A DNA stretch of 64,000 nt from Vibrio sp. YMD68 (GTDB lineage: Bacteria > Pseudomonadota > Gammaproteobacteria > Enterobacterales > Vibrionaceae). Both the position numbers and the translations under genes were made by a program. The stretch lies in the NCBI RefSeq assembly GCF_029958905.1, contig NZ_CP124614.1, forward strand, positions 2,914,001 through 2,978,000, written 5' to 3'. Under the pieces are notes generated by a model. That model did not search any database, was not told where the DNA came from, and saw only the letters and a program-made list of their open reading frames with translations. The first letter of the stretch is position 1. Every line of letters begins with the position of its first letter. Shown here piece by piece: positions 27,764 through 38,794 of the stretch.

Positions 27764-28243
27764 TTAATCATCTTCATCAATAAACTGTGCTTGTAGGTAA
27801 TTTTCAATTCCAGTGAGCTCAATCAAGCCCAACTGCGTTTCTAGCCAGTCTACGTGCTCTTCTTCATCTTCCAAAATCTCTTGGAACAGATCACGTGATA
27901 CATAGTCTCGGACATCTTCCGCGTAAGCGATAGCGTCTTTTAAGTCTGGAATGGCTATCATTTCAACTTTCAGGTCACTTTCGAGCATCTCTTTGACATT
28001 TTCACCGATCATTAGTTTACCTAGATCTTGAAGATTAGGGATGCCTTCGAGAAACAGAATGCGTTCAACCAGATGATCCGCGTGTTTCATCTCATCAATG
28101 GACTCATGATACTCTTTATCGGCGAGGTGCTTTAAACCCCAGTCTTTATACATGCGTGCATGGAGAAAATATTGATTGATGGCAACAAGCTCGTTACCGA
28201 GAATTTTATTGAGATGTTGAATAATGATTGGATCGCCTTTCAT
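27764..28243 (-). CDS. bfr: Bacterioferritin
   Basis: A 159-residue haem-containing ferritin that stores iron. Ferroxidase ligands are visible as paired Glu/His motifs ([15 protein letters not shown] near 18; [14 protein letters not shown] near 45-58; [13 protein letters not shown] near 122-134). Met52 is the haem ligand position. It lies 69 bp downstream of bfd on the same strand, the usual partner that helps release iron. Confidence 0.95.
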   Translation of the reverse strand: MKGDPIIIQHLNKILGNELVAINQYFLHARMYKDWGLKHLADKEYHESIDEMKHADHLVERILFLEGIPNLQDLGKLMIGENVKEMLESDLKVEMIAIPDLKDAIAYAEDVRDYVSRDLFQEILEDEEEHVDWLETQLGLIELTGIENYLQAQFIDEDD

Positions 28244-28312
28244 GTTCTAACCCTCCTCTATGGCTCTATTAAATGTAGAACCAATCTGAAGAGTGTCAAA
28301 GTTGAAACGACT

Positions 28313-28501
28313 TTAACTTGCTTGTTTTAACTGAATGACTTGAGTTTCGTCCAAAATTTCTTTGGTCATACGAATGCATTTGCCACACTGACTGCCCAGT
28401 GCCGTGCATTTTTTGATACCTCGGATATCAGAAATACCATCCTCTATCACTAGCTGCTTAATCTTCTTATCTGATATTCCATGACATAAGCAAACGTACA
28501 T
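28313..28501 (-). CDS. bfd: Bacterioferritin-associated ferredoxin
   Basis: A 62-residue [2Fe-2S] protein with cluster cysteines in MYVCLCHGISD and GSQCGKCI. It reduces bacterioferritin to mobilise iron. Located just upstream of bfr, with a Fur-box-like sequence before its start. Confidence 0.92.
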   Translation of the reverse strand: MYVCLCHGISDKKIKQLVIEDGISDIRGIKKCTALGSQCGKCIRMTKEILDETQVIQLKQAS

Positions 28502-28537
28502 ATTACAACCTAATCAGTTAACACAAATACAAATGTA

Positions 28538-28556
28538 AATGAGAATTGATACTATT
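28538..28556 (-). promoter_or_regulatory. Candidate Fur box upstream of bfd
   Basis: The 19-bp AATGAGAATTGATACTATT, 37 bp before the bfd start, resembles Fur sites (ATGAGAAT-AT-type core). Induction of bfd under iron starvation through Fur is known in E. coli, so the site is plausible. Confidence 0.5.
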
Positions 28557-28636
28557 ACTAGATAAAAATATCAAAAATATTAGATGAATTGGTTATAACG
28601 ATAGGCGTTTTATTTCTAATCATTAATTCTAATCAT

Positions 28637-28664
28637 TAAAAAAGGGAAGCCTAAGCTTCCCTTT
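28637..28664 (-). terminator. Terminator of the str operon after tuf
   Basis: Stem AAGGGAAGC/GCTTCCCTT with loop CTAA; on the minus strand it is followed by TTTTTTAATG. It lies about 30 bp after the tuf stop. Confidence 0.85.
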
Positions 28665-28693
28665 CTCGATATCGTGTTTGCTACAGTGACAAA

Positions 28694-29878
28694 TTAGTCA
28701 AAGATTTTAGCAACAACACCAGCACCTACTGTACGGCCACCTTCGCGGATTGCGAAACGTAGACCTTCATCCATTGCGATTGGAGCAATTAGCTCTACCG
28801 TCATTTGGATGTTGTCACCAGGCATTACCATTTCTACGCCTTCTGGAAGCGTGATGTCGCCTGTTACGTCCGTTGTACGGAAGTAGAACTGTGGACGGTA
28901 ACCTTTGAAGAATGGTGTGTGACGACCACCTTCGTCTTTAGACAGAACGTATACTTCTGACTCAAAACGTGTGTGTGGGTTGATTGAACCAGGAGCAGCA
29001 AGTACTTGACCACGTTCAACGTCTTCACGCTTAGTACCACGTAGTAGTGCACCAACGTTCTCACCTGCACGACCTTCGTCAAGCAGCTTACGGAACATTT
29101 CAACACCTGTACAAGTCGTTGTTACTGTATCTTTGATACCAACGATTTCTACTTCGTTACCTACGTTTAGGATACCGCGCTCGATACGACCTGTTACAAC
29201 TGTACCACGACCTTGAATTGAGAATACATCTTCAATTGGTAGTAGGAACGGCTGGTCTACTGCACGCTCTGGGAGTGGAATGTAAGAATCTAGCGCTTCT
29301 GCAAGCTCAACGATCTTGTCTTCCCACTGCTTCTCGCCGTTTAGTGCACCAAGAGCTGAACCTTGGATTACTGGAAGATCATCTCCTGGGTATTCGTACT
29401 CAGAAAGAAGCTCACGTACTTCCATTTCTACTAGCTCAAGTAGCTCTTCGTCATCGACCATGTCACATTTGTTCATGAATACGATGATGTAAGGGATACC
29501 AACTTGACGACCAAGTAGGATGTGCTCACGTGTTTGAGGCATTGGGCCATCTGTTGCAGCAACAACTAGGATACCACCATCCATTTGTGCAGCACCAGTG
29601 ATCATGTTTTTAACGTAATCCGCGTGTCCTGGGCAATCTACGTGTGCGTAGTGACGCTCTGGAGTATCGTACTCAACGTGTGAAGTTGCGATTGTGATAC
29701 CGCGCTCACGCTCTTCTGGAGCATTATCGATAGATGCGAAATCTTTCGCAACACCGCCGTACACTTTTGCAAGTGTCGTACAGATAGCAGCAGTTAGAGT
29801 TGTTTTACCGTGGTCAACGTGGCCGATAGTACCAACGTTTACGTGCGGTTTCGTACGTTCAAATTTTTCTTTAGACAC
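28694..29878 (-). CDS. tuf: Translation elongation factor Tu
   Basis: A 394-residue GTPase delivering aminoacyl-tRNA to the ribosome. G motifs: [10 protein letters not shown] (18-27), DCPGHADY (81-88), NKCDMVD (136-142). Last gene of rpsL-rpsG-fusA-tuf. Bacteria of this group usually carry a second tuf copy elsewhere, not seen here. Confidence 0.98.
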   Translation of the reverse strand: MSKEKFERTKPHVNVGTIGHVDHGKTTLTAAICTTLAKVYGGVAKDFASIDNAPEERERGITIATSHVEYDTPERHYAHVDCPGHADYVKNMITGAAQMDGGILVVAATDGPMPQTREHILLGRQVGIPYIIVFMNKCDMVDDEELLELVEMEVRELLSEYEYPGDDLPVIQGSALGALNGEKQWEDKIVELAEALDSYIPLPERAVDQPFLLPIEDVFSIQGRGTVVTGRIERGILNVGNEVEIVGIKDTVTTTCTGVEMFRKLLDEGRAGENVGALLRGTKREDVERGQVLAAPGSINPHTRFESEVYVLSKDEGGRHTPFFKGYRPQFYFRTTDVTGDITLPEGVEMVMPGDNIQMTVELIAPIAMDEGLRFAIREGGRTVGAGVVAKIFD

Positions 29879-30024
29879 GATCGTGTTCCTTCCTAGTTAT
29901 GATTCGACCTGATCATTATTGATCAGGAAGATCCAGAATTTGCTATTTTATGCGTCAACTCGCGTCAGCGCAATATTTGGACGCCTTGATCTTCTAAAAA
30001 AGAAGAAAAAATATGCCCTACTTT

Positions 30025-32121
30025 TTAACCACGCTCTGCAATGATTGCTTTTGCAACATTGCTTGGCACTTCAGCGTACTCACTAAACTCCATAGAGTAA
30101 GAAGCACGACCTTGTGTCGCAGAACGTAAATCAGTTGCGTAACCGAACATGACAGACAACGGAACTTGTGCACGAATTATCTTCAGGCCAGCAGTCCCCT
30201 CGTCCATACCTTCGATGATGCCACGACGACGGTTAATATCGCCAACAACATCACCCATCCAGTCCTCTGGAGTAGTTACCTCAACTTTCATCATAGGCTC
30301 AAGCAAAACAGGTTGCGCTTCAAGCGCCGCCGTTTTGAAAGCCATAGAGGCAGCGATTAAAAACGCCATCTCGCTTGAATCTGTTTCATGATAAGAGCCA
30401 TCATAGAGTGTAGCTTTAATATCCAAAATTGGATAACCCGCAACAACACCGCTATTCATTTGCTCTGCAGCGCCCTTCGCGACTGACTCAATAAACTCTT
30501 TTGGTACCGTGCCATTAGCAATTTCATCGACGAAAACAAAACCTTCGCCTGGCTCTGATGGTTCAAGTTTAAGCCAAACGTGGCCATATTGCCCTTTACC
30601 GGCATGCTCACGGACAAACTTACCTTCCGCCTTCGCAGTACCACGTATGGTTTCACGGTAAGCAACTTGTGGGTTACCAACGTTGCAATTGACGCTAAAC
30701 TCACGTTTCATCCGGTCAACAATGATATCTAAGTGCAGTTCACCCATACCAGAAATAAGCGTTTGGCCTGTTTCTTTGTCCGTTTCAACACGGAACGATG
30801 GATCTTCTGCCGCTAGCTTTCCTAACGCGATAGTCATTTTATCTTGATCGGCTTGAGAACGCGGTTCTACTACAATCTGAATAACAGGATCAGGGAATTC
30901 CATGCGTTCAAGAATAATCTTATGATTCTGGTCACACAGGGTTTCACCTGTCGTCACATCTTTAAGACCAATAATAGCGGCAATATCACCCGCTCGCACT
31001 TCTTTCACTTCTTCACGCTTATTTGAGTGCATTTGAACAATGCGCCCTAAACGCTCACGCTGTTTCTTCACTGAGTTGTAAGCTGTTTTTCCGCTTTCCA
31101 CCACCCCAGAGTAAACACGAATGAACGTCAACGTTCCCACAAACGGGTCTGTTGCAATTTTAAATGCTAAGGCTGAAAACGGTTCATTGTCGTCAGCATG
31201 ACGCTCGACTTCATTTTCATCTTCATCGATACCTTGAATTGCTGGTACATCGACAGGCGAAGGAAGGAAATCAACGACGGCATCAAGAACGGCTTGTACC
31301 CCTTTGTTTTTGAATGCACTACCACAAGTGGCGAGTACGATTTCATTACTCAGAGTGCGAGTACGAAGGCCTTGTTTGATTTCTGCTTCCGTCAGTTCAC
31401 CTTCTTCCAGGTACTTATCCATCAGCTCTTCAGAGGCTTCGGCTGCAGCTTCAACCATTTCAGTACGATACTCTTCAGCCATTTCTTGCATGTCTGCTGG
31501 GATATCTTCGTACGTAAATGTCATGCCTTGATCAGCGTCGTTCCAGTTGATTGCCTTCATCTTGATAAGATCGACAACACCCTGGAAGTTTTCTTCAGTA
31601 CCAATGTTGAGTTGAATCGGTACAGGCGTTGCGCCTAGGCGATCTTTAATTTGGTCTACAACGCGCAAGAAATCTGCACCCGTACGGTCCATTTTGTTTA
31701 CAAACACCATACGTGGAACTTGGTATTTATCGGCTTGGCGCCATACTGTCTCTGACTGAGGTTCAACACCCGATGAGCCACAGAATACAACGACAGCACC
31801 ATCCAATACGCGCAATGAACGCTCTACTTCAATAGTGAAGTCTACGTGCCCTGGAGTATCAATGATATTAATGCGGTGGTCTTGATACTGTGCTTCCATA
31901 CCACGCCAGAAAGTCGTGGTTGCAGCAGAAGTGATAGTAATACCACGTTCTTGCTCTTGCTCCATCCAATCCATGGTAGCAGCACCATCGTGAACTTCGC
32001 CGATTTTATGAGAAAGGCCAGTATAGAACAGAATACGTTCACTTGTGGTTGTTTTACCTGCATCTACGTGAGCTACGATACCGATGTTACGGTAGCGCTC
32101 AATAGGAGTTTTACGAGCCAC
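30025..32121 (-). CDS. fusA: Translation elongation factor G
   Basis: A 698-residue translocase GTPase. GTP motifs: [13 protein letters not shown] (near 17), [23 protein letters not shown] (near 88), [10 protein letters not shown] (near 142). Domains II-V follow in the usual order. Third gene of the str operon. Numerous open frames in other registers here are shadows. Confidence 0.98.
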   Translation of the reverse strand: MARKTPIERYRNIGIVAHVDAGKTTTSERILFYTGLSHKIGEVHDGAATMDWMEQEQERGITITSAATTTFWRGMEAQYQDHRINIIDTPGHVDFTIEVERSLRVLDGAVVVFCGSSGVEPQSETVWRQADKYQVPRMVFVNKMDRTGADFLRVVDQIKDRLGATPVPIQLNIGTEENFQGVVDLIKMKAINWNDADQGMTFTYEDIPADMQEMAEEYRTEMVEAAAEASEELMDKYLEEGELTEAEIKQGLRTRTLSNEIVLATCGSAFKNKGVQAVLDAVVDFLPSPVDVPAIQGIDEDENEVERHADDNEPFSALAFKIATDPFVGTLTFIRVYSGVVESGKTAYNSVKKQRERLGRIVQMHSNKREEVKEVRAGDIAAIIGLKDVTTGETLCDQNHKIILERMEFPDPVIQIVVEPRSQADQDKMTIALGKLAAEDPSFRVETDKETGQTLISGMGELHLDIIVDRMKREFSVNCNVGNPQVAYRETIRGTAKAEGKFVREHAGKGQYGHVWLKLEPSEPGEGFVFVDEIANGTVPKEFIESVAKGAAEQMNSGVVAGYPILDIKATLYDGSYHETDSSEMAFLIAASMAFKTAALEAQPVLLEPMMKVEVTTPEDWMGDVVGDINRRRGIIEGMDEGTAGLKIIRAQVPLSVMFGYATDLRSATQGRASYSMEFSEYAEVPSNVAKAIIAERG

Positions 32122-32250
32122 TGTGTATCCTCTTTGTAGGAATTATTGATGTTTCAAAAAAGGCATTTTGAAATATAAATAAACCCTAATATCTATTAGG
32201 TGGGGAGTTAAGAAAGTGCTGCGAGAGGAACTCGCAGCACTAAAAAGGTA

Positions 32251-32721
32251 TTACCAGCGGTAATGAGCGAATGCTTTGTTAGCATCAGCCATACGGTGAA
32301 CGTCTTCACGTTTCTTAACCGAAGTACCTTTGTTCTCAGACGCATCTAGCATTTCAGCCGCTAGGCGTTGAGCCATAGATTTTTCACCACGCTTACGCGC
32401 AGCTTCAACTACCCAACGCATAGCAAGAGCGTTACGGCGAACCGGACGAACTTCTACAGGTACTTGGTAAGTTGAACCACCCACACGGCGAGATTTAACC
32501 TCTACCGATGGACGAACATTTTCAAGAGCTTCTTCAAATACAGCTAAGTGATCTTTACCAGATTTCTCAGCCATAACTTCTAGTGCAGTGTAAACAATTT
32601 TCTCTGCAGTAGATTTCTTTCCGTCAACCATTAGGATGTTAACGAATTTTGCCAGCAGTTCAGATTTGAACTTAGGATCTGGAAGGATCTTACGCTGGCC
32701 TATAACGCGACGACGTGGCAT
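32251..32721 (-). CDS. rpsG: Small ribosomal subunit protein uS7
   Basis: A 156-residue 16S rRNA-binding protein ([18 protein letters not shown]; conserved [19 protein letters not shown] and [12 protein letters not shown]). In E. coli uS7 represses the str mRNA by binding between rpsL and rpsG; the 104-bp gap here (32722-32825) is where that site would be. Confidence 0.98.
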   Translation of the reverse strand: MPRRRVIGQRKILPDPKFKSELLAKFVNILMVDGKKSTAEKIVYTALEVMAEKSGKDHLAVFEEALENVRPSVEVKSRRVGGSTYQVPVEVRPVRRNALAMRWVVEAARKRGEKSMAQRLAAEMLDASENKGTSVKKREDVHRMADANKAFAHYRW

Positions 32722-32825
32722 GGATATTCTCCGTTGTCTTCTTCAGGTTATCCAAAACTTTACAGTTTTTTCAAAAATTAAGAATTTAAATTAATTTAGT
32801 GTTTGGCCTTACTTAACGGAATCCA

Positions 32826-33203
<378 letters not shown>

Positions 33204-33382
33204 CTAGCTCCTGATTTACTTGAAAGTAAGCTTTGTGAAAAATCTAGTCCTAAATGTAGTTGATACAAATAGGGACGCAAAATTCTATTCAGCAGTGAGA
33301 GATGTGTCAAGAAATATACAGATCTTTTTTCATCCACTGAATAGATAAAAAGGTATATAGGTAAAAATGGATGGAAAAATCA

Positions 33383-33661
33383 TCACCAAGAGACTGATTT
33401 TAAATGCTTTGCTGTTAGATCCACAAATTCGTCAATATCTATCGATGAAACACCTTGCGCAACAAATTGCTCAATACCTCTGGCTTTGAGGTCTATATTT
33501 AACGCTAATACTTGGCAAAGCGATGTATTTAACACGTGGTGCTGTGCATGTTTGGGGTTCGTCAGGTAGACCGCAGACTGAGTTAACAATACCGCATCTG
33601 TCTGCGTCGCGAACTGAATAGCCAGTGTTGCTTTTTCTGGAGTAGTGACGATATAAAGCAT
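33383..33661 (-). CDS. tusB: Sulfurtransferase complex subunit TusB
   Basis: A 92-residue DsrH-family subunit of TusBCD, which relays sulfur for 2-thiouridine in tRNA wobble positions. The start at 33661 (MLYIVTTPEKA) fits family length; a longer frame would overlap tusC by 25 bp. The C-terminus VDLTAKHLKSVSW is typical. Last gene of the yheO-tusDCB unit. Confidence 0.88.
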   Translation of the reverse strand: MLYIVTTPEKATLAIQFATQTDAVLLTQSAVYLTNPKHAQHHVLNTSLCQVLALNIDLKARGIEQFVAQGVSSIDIDEFVDLTAKHLKSVSW

Positions 33662-33669
33662 GATGACAC

Positions 33670-34026
33670 CTAAAAACTCAGCAAATGATGGCAACTCGCC
33701 ATCTGTGATGCAATCTCATCACTTGGAAGAATGCGCACATCGAAAGCCATTTCAACATTTAATAAGCCTCGTTCTTCTAGGCCCGTTCGGCAAGCGTATA
33801 CGTGCTCAATGTCGTACAGATCCATCAATTTGAATGTACTGATGTAATCACGGCTCAATACTCTCTCAGGCTGCTGAGCGCTGACCAACTGAGTGACACC
33901 ATCGCCAACAAAGAACACATAGATGTCTTCACAGTAAGCAGACGCAGCAAGAAGAGCATCAAGACCTTCTCTCCCTGCGGAGGTTGAGTGAGGAGACGTG
34001 TGAAAAACAAAACCTATCTTTTTCAA
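33670..34026 (-). CDS. tusC: Sulfurtransferase complex subunit TusC
   Basis: A 118-residue DsrF-family protein ([30 protein letters not shown]). It overlaps tusD by four bases and precedes tusB by eight. Confidence 0.92.
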   Translation of the reverse strand: MKKIGFVFHTSPHSTSAGREGLDALLAASAYCEDIYVFFVGDGVTQLVSAQQPERVLSRDYISTFKLMDLYDIEHVYACRTGLEERGLLNVEMAFDVRILPSDEIASQMASCHHLLSF

Positions 34027-34421
34027 AACTGTACAACCCTATCTTGCGTTAGCATCGATTCCGCTAAGCTGCCTAATCCAGCTTGGACAAATCCATCCGC
34101 CAAATTTGAGCTTTCGAGATTATGTTGATGCGCCTCATTTTCACTCACAATGCCTCTTCGCAACGCCGCGGCAACGCAAGTCTCTAGGGAAACATGGTGC
34201 TCTGATGCGAGCTTTTGCCAAGCTTGGACCAAATCAAATTCATCGTTGGCTGGCACCGTCAAACTGGATCCGTTGCTCACACCATCTTGATAAAAAAAGA
34301 CACTCTTTAAGATGTGTCCTTTTTTAATCAACGCTTGGGCAAATAGAAATGCCACTCTAGACGACTGTGAGCCGTATACAGAGCCGTTCACAACAAGCGC
34401 ATAGCAGAGAGAAGGGTTCAA
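34023..34421 (-). CDS. tusD: Sulfurtransferase complex subunit TusD
   Basis: A 132-residue DsrE-family subunit. The active-site cysteine that carries the persulfide is probably Cys82 in [14 protein letters not shown]-terminal pattern [26 protein letters not shown] is typical. Four-base overlaps link it to the regulator upstream and to tusC. Confidence 0.93.
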   Translation of the reverse strand: MNPSLCYALVVNGSVYGSQSSRVAFLFAQALIKKGHILKSVFFYQDGVSNGSSLTVPANDEFDLVQAWQKLASEHHVSLETCVAAALRRGIVSENEAHQHNLESSNLADGFVQAGLGSLAESMLTQDRVVQF

Positions 34422-35152
34422 GACTCTTCATCCTCAGTCTTACGCTGACGGATATACAGGTAGACGGTATGTTTTGAAATATTGAGACGATCTGCAACTC
34501 GATTGATGGCATCTTTGATATCAAAAATGCCTTTGTCATACAGTTCCATCACTATTTGACGATTCTTCGTGTTGTTTGATACTGACTTGTCAGCATTGAT
34601 TTCTTCGATCGTGCGCTCAACCGTTTGATCGACCAACTCTTCCACATCGCTTGCAAAGTTCACCGAAGAAGCTGCTTCATTTGCTTCTTCCGTTGGCATA
34701 AAGGAGTGGAGAACTTGAGAAAAAGGCGCGTCTAGGTTGACGTTGATACATAACAGACCGATAACGCGGTTATCACCGTTGCGAATGGCAACCGTGATCG
34801 ACTTCATCAATACCCCACCTTTCGCTCGTGTAAAGTAAGAACGTGAAAAGTTACGTTCAGAGCCTTCAATATCTTTCAACATTCTCAAGGCTAAATCGGT
34901 AATGGGGGAACCGACTTGTCGGCCTGTATTTTCACCGTTCGCTATTTTGATTGCCGACGTGTTGAGATCTTCAAGCGAGTGCAAAACAATCTCACAAAAG
35001 GGACCGATCAGGCTCGCAATGCCATCCACCACCGCTTCATAAGATCTTAAAATTATTTTGTCATGATCGCTAAATGGCTTCACATGAACGGATTCCATTT
35101 CAAGCAACTCGCTTTCTAGTGGTATGTCTGTAAGTGTTTCAGTTGTAGTCAC
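34418..35152 (-). CDS. yheO: YheO-like PAS/HTH transcriptional regulator
   Basis: A 244-residue protein with an N-terminal YheO-like PAS domain (about 30-150; [30 protein letters not shown]) and a C-terminal helix-turn-helix (about 200-238; [26 protein letters not shown]). The gene overlaps tusD by four bases, as in E. coli where yheO precedes tusDCB. Ligand and targets are unknown; it may regulate its own operon. Confidence 0.85.
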   Translation of the reverse strand: MTTTETLTDIPLESELLEMESVHVKPFSDHDKIILRSYEAVVDGIASLIGPFCEIVLHSLEDLNTSAIKIANGENTGRQVGSPITDLALRMLKDIEGSERNFSRSYFTRAKGGVLMKSITVAIRNGDNRVIGLLCINVNLDAPFSQVLHSFMPTEEANEAASSVNFASDVEELVDQTVERTIEEINADKSVSNNTKNRQIVMELYDKGIFDIKDAINRVADRLNISKHTVYLYIRQRKTEDEES

Positions 35153-35284
35153 GATATTCTAGCCTTAGCGCAAAAAATCAACAAATCTATGTAAGTTTAT
35201 CAGAAAATTTGAATCGAGCACCTAAGTAAGTCGAGATATACTGATTTAAAGCAAAGAATAAGGTGTGGATCGCTAAAAATAATA

Positions 35285-35307
35285 AAGGCCTGAGCAAGTC
35301 AGGCCTT
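35285..35307. terminator. Terminator after fkpA
   Basis: Stem AAGGCCTGA/TCAGGCCTT with loop GCAAG, 24 bp beyond the fkpA stop; minus-strand tail TATTATTTTTAG. Confidence 0.65.
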
Positions 35308-35330
35308 CAAAAATGCTATCTCAGTATCGC

Positions 35331-36116
35331 TTACTGAGCTTCTACACTTGCATCACTTTCGATTTGCAACAATTCAACTTCAAATACCAACGTAGAATTC
35401 GCTGGGATCGTTGGTGTGTCTTGAGGGCCGTAAGCAAGTTGAGGTGGAATAACAAACTTAAACTTCGAACCAACAGGCATAAGCTGAACCCCTTCCGTCC
35501 AGCCAGGAATCACACGGTTTAGAGGGAAGACCGCTGGCTCTCCACGATCGTATGAGCTATCGAACTGAGTACCGTCAATTAACGTACCTTTATAGTGTAC
35601 TTGAACGGTATCCGTCTCTTTTGGTTGCTCACCCTGTGCTTCTGTTAAGACTTGGTACATTAAGCCTGTCTCAGTTTTCATTACGCCTTCTTGCTGTTCG
35701 AACTCAGCCTGAAAGTCCTGACCGGCTTTTTCTGCCGCTGCTGCTTTTTCTGCCGCTTGTGCTTGCATTGCTGCTGATACTCGAGCATCCAATTGCTCGA
35801 GTGCTTCACGAGTTTCTTCTTCCGTTAATTCAGCGCTATCAGCAAACACATGCTCAATACCTTTCAAGACAAGATCTTTGTTCAATTGAATACCGATTTC
35901 GTTCGGTTTTTCAATGCTTGTGCTGAGGTAGTTTGCAAATGAAACACCAATGGCATAAGCCGCTTTATCATCTTCCGTTTGAAAGTGAACTGCTTTGCCA
36001 GTTTCTGCAACTTGTTCAACGGCCGCAGTTTCAACTTTTGGTTCTTCTTCTTTCTGACAGCCAACGGCTAACATTACGGTTGCTGCAAGCAGTGATACTT
36101 TAAACATCGATTTCAT
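35331..36116 (-). CDS. fkpA: FKBP-type peptidyl-prolyl isomerase FkpA, lipoprotein form
   Basis: A 261-residue envelope folding catalyst and chaperone. An N-terminal dimerisation domain (about 40-140: DKAAYAIGVSFANYLS) is followed by the FKBP domain (about 155-255: DTVQVHYKGTLIDGTQFDSSYDRGEPAVF, then VIPGWTEGVQLMPVGSKFKFVIPPQLAYG). The signal peptide ends in a lipobox (AVGC, Cys20), so it is likely a lipoprotein, unlike soluble E. coli FkpA. Confidence 0.93.
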   Translation of the reverse strand: MKSMFKVSLLAATVMLAVGCQKEEEPKVETAAVEQVAETGKAVHFQTEDDKAAYAIGVSFANYLSTSIEKPNEIGIQLNKDLVLKGIEHVFADSAELTEEETREALEQLDARVSAAMQAQAAEKAAAAEKAGQDFQAEFEQQEGVMKTETGLMYQVLTEAQGEQPKETDTVQVHYKGTLIDGTQFDSSYDRGEPAVFPLNRVIPGWTEGVQLMPVGSKFKFVIPPQLAYGPQDTPTIPANSTLVFEVELLQIESDASVEAQ

Positions 36117-36247
36117 TTAATTCTCCAGTTTTGGGCTAACCATTCATCACAATCATTCAGTTATGACTGGCATGCGAGACGTAGTTGTACCAATATAGCT
36201 ATATGTTTACAAAATGTCTTTCAACACCAAGCGGATAATTGGACTTG

Positions 36248-37228
36248 ATGCGAAATATTCTTCATTCAATCTTGTTTTGCTTTGTCATCCTAGCGTTAAA
36301 TGGTTGCTTTTTTTCTTCTAATAACGACCAACGCTGGGAATTAGAACCTCAAGGCACAACCAGCTTTGCGCTCAGTCGTGATGCTCGATTTGCACTCATT
36401 TACTCCAAAGAACGCCAGTTAGTTCTTTGGGATCTCGTTGAAAACAAAGAACTCGCGCAACTTGGTCAACAAGATGCCCAAGAAAATAGTGTGTCACGTA
36501 TTCGCATTTCAGATAATGGGCGCTTTGCTATCACCGCGAGCCAAATCAATTTCGCCGTTTGGGACTTATCATGGACACAGGCTCAAGGTCTGTGGTCGAT
36601 TTCTGATGGTCTTATTCGAGATGTCGATATTTCAAGCAATGGGGAGCAAGTTCTGCTCGGGCTTTCCAATGGTAAAGCCATATACGTCAATTTAGTCACC
36701 GGACGACGCCTAGAGTTCCTTGCTCATCAAGAAAAAATAAATTCCGTTGCACTTTCGTCGAATGGACGCTTCGCCCTATCAGGAGGAAATGATTATAAAG
36801 CCTACTTATGGGACACCAAATCTGGGCTGATTTTACGGACATTTGAGCATGAGCAGAGGGTGATCAGAGTGGCACTGCAAAGGGATGGGGATCTTGCATT
36901 TAGTTCAGATGGTGGTAACCAAGCGATCATTTGGGATCTAAAAACGGGGAATGTACGCTCGCAACTCAGCAGCTTCTCCCGCCAGCTTATTTTCTCTACA
37001 GCGCGTTTTTCTGATGATGGGTCAAAACTGGTTACCGGTACACCTTCAAGCCGAGTTATCGTTTGGGATACGACGAGCGGTAAAAAAACGGATGGGTTTG
37101 AAGTGGAACCATTAAAAGATACTCGTCCTCCTCGTGCGGTAGTGTATGATGCCGCTTTCGATAATCAACAGCGGATTATCTCTGGTACATCTGCTGGTAT
37201 TGCACAGGCGTGGAAATTTGATGACTGA
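36248..37228 (+). CDS. WD40-repeat lipoprotein
   Basis: A 326-residue protein from the ATG at 36248 (GGA just upstream). A lipobox (LNGC) marks a lipoprotein; the rest is a beta-propeller of WD40-type repeats, e.g. KINSVALSSNGRFALSGGNDYKAYLWDTKSG and RVALQRDGDLAFSSDGGNQAIIWDLKTG, with further blades before and after. Probably a scaffold in the periplasm or outer membrane; the partner is unknown. Its end overlaps slyX by eight bases. Confidence 0.8.
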   Translation: MRNILHSILFCFVILALNGCFFSSNNDQRWELEPQGTTSFALSRDARFALIYSKERQLVLWDLVENKELAQLGQQDAQENSVSRIRISDNGRFAITASQINFAVWDLSWTQAQGLWSISDGLIRDVDISSNGEQVLLGLSNGKAIYVNLVTGRRLEFLAHQEKINSVALSSNGRFALSGGNDYKAYLWDTKSGLILRTFEHEQRVIRVALQRDGDLAFSSDGGNQAIIWDLKTGNVRSQLSSFSRQLIFSTARFSDDGSKLVTGTPSSRVIVWDTTSGKKTDGFEVEPLKDTRPPRAVVYDAAFDNQQRIISGTSAGIAQAWKFDD

Positions 37229-37448
37229 TAAATCCTATCAAGCACTAGAAGATCGTATCAATGATTTAGAATGCCAACTGGCGTTTCAAGAGCAAACCGT
37301 AAGTGAACTCAATGATGCACTTTCAACACAGCAGCTGCTCATCACCAAGATGCAAGATCAAATGAAGTATGTGGCCGGAAAAGTAAAAAATATGGATTCT
37401 TCGAATCTAGCGGATCCTTCTGAAGAAACGCCGCCTCCTCATTACTAG
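37221..37448 (+). CDS. slyX: SlyX family protein
   Basis: A 75-residue coiled-coil protein (YQALEDRINDLECQLAFQEQTVSELNDALSTQQ) ending in the typical PPPHY. The ATG at 37221 overlaps the preceding stop, giving translational coupling. Cellular role is unknown; in E. coli slyX also lies beside fkpA. Confidence 0.88.
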   Translation: MTDKSYQALEDRINDLECQLAFQEQTVSELNDALSTQQLLITKMQDQMKYVAGKVKNMDSSNLADPSEETPPPHY

Positions 37449-37556
37449 TCAAAGCGGATAACAAGAAGCCCAAATCTATAAAGAGCCTGCTTTTTACACT
37501 TTACTGTGCAATTTAGGCTCTCCGCCTACCCAAGCCAGGTACAAACCCAACAAAAA

Positions 37557-37748
37557 CTAAGCAAAAACGTAGGCGATCACCACACCCGCAACCACTAGGC
37601 AACCACCAAACCTTCTAAGTTGATTGTCTGGCTGCTCACTGAGTTGTGACACCATGGCTCGCCAACCTCTTGGAGCGATCAGTGGGCCTAATCCCTCTAC
37701 CACCAATACCAACCCTAGCGCCACCCATATCGAATTTGACATCATCAC
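37557..37748 (-). CDS. DUF2065 membrane protein (YjeT-like)
   Basis: A 63-residue protein with two hydrophobic helices (about 6-24 and 44-62) and the LGLVLVVEGLGPLIAPRGWRAMV pattern of DUF2065/YjeT. It follows hflC on the same strand, as yjeT does in E. coli. Function is unknown. purA, next in E. coli, is not here. Confidence 0.85.
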   Translation of the reverse strand: MMMSNSIWVALGLVLVVEGLGPLIAPRGWRAMVSQLSEQPDNQLRRFGGCLVVAGVVIAYVFA

Positions 37749-37814
37749 TCCTCTCCAAAAAGAAAGGCCCCTAACTTAGGAGCCTTTATCATATGACTTA
37801 ACAACATGTTGCCA

Positions 37815-38792
37815 CTATTTCGTAGCCATGCCTTTAGCATTGTTCATGTATTGGAAGAAATCACTCTTAGGATCGAGTACTAAGATATCGCTCTTCTCAC
37901 TAAATGAACGCTCATAGGCTTGAAGCGAACGGACAAAGCCAAAGAACTCAGGATCTTTGCTGTAAGCATCCGAGTAGATTTTTGCTGCTTGTGCATCCGC
38001 ATCACCACGTGTTACACGCGCAGTTCTGTCTGCTTCTGCAATAACGGTGGCCACTTCAAGCTCCGCTTGAGCACGGATAACTTCCGCTTTTTCGCGACCT
38101 TGAGAACGGTGTCTACGAGCAACTGACTCACGTTCTGCACGCATACGACGATAGATAGATTCACTGATTTCATCAGGAAGGTTGATTTTCTTCATTCGAA
38201 AATCAACAATCTCAACACCTAAATCTGCCATTGCACTCTCGGCTGTTCCCGCTAGTACATTTTCCATGATCTTATCACGCTCACCATCAATCTCTAATGC
38301 TTCTCTAGCGGCTTCAGTAGTCACTTCTTCACTATCAGCACTGTCAGGTAAGACATCTTTGTTACGTGGACCAGAAACAATCTGCTTGATTTCACGTGAA
38401 CCGATTTCAGAACGAAGGACATCGGTTACCTTACGCTCAAGAAGTGTTTCTGCGGTCATCACATTACCACCACCAGTACTCAGATAAAAACGTCCAAAAT
38501 CAGCGATACGCCATTTAGCATAGGTATCAATTAAAACGTCTTTCTTCTCTGATGTTACAAAGCGGTCTGAAACACCGTCCATGGTTTGGATACGTGCATC
38601 TAATGTTTTCACACGGTCAAACAGCGGCATTTTGAAATGTACGCCCGGTTCATAGATACGTGATACGCCGTTATCATCAAGAACACGACCAAAACGAATC
38701 ACCATGCCACGCTCACCTTCTTGAATAACAAAAAGTGACATCAACATGAGTACAATAGTCACCGCCAATATAGGGATCATTAACTTACGCAT
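37815..38792 (-). CDS. hflC: FtsH protease modulator HflC
   Basis: A 325-residue inner-membrane SPFH/band-7 protein: one N-terminal transmembrane helix (about 4-24), a band-7 domain (VIRFGRVLDDNG onward) and an Ala/Glu-rich helical segment (EKAEVIRAQAELEVATVIAEADRTARV). With HflK it encloses FtsH and limits its proteolysis. It starts two bases after hflK ends. Confidence 0.95.
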   Translation of the reverse strand: MRKLMIPILAVTIVLMLMSLFVIQEGERGMVIRFGRVLDDNGVSRIYEPGVHFKMPLFDRVKTLDARIQTMDGVSDRFVTSEKKDVLIDTYAKWRIADFGRFYLSTGGGNVMTAETLLERKVTDVLRSEIGSREIKQIVSGPRNKDVLPDSADSEEVTTEAAREALEIDGERDKIMENVLAGTAESAMADLGVEIVDFRMKKINLPDEISESIYRRMRAERESVARRHRSQGREKAEVIRAQAELEVATVIAEADRTARVTRGDADAQAAKIYSDAYSKDPEFFGFVRSLQAYERSFSEKSDILVLDPKSDFFQYMNNAKGMATK

Positions 38793-38794
38793 TA

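Noticed and set aside
30149-32139. Many plus-strand frames inside fusA
   Set aside because: Shadows of a highly biased, highly expressed gene.
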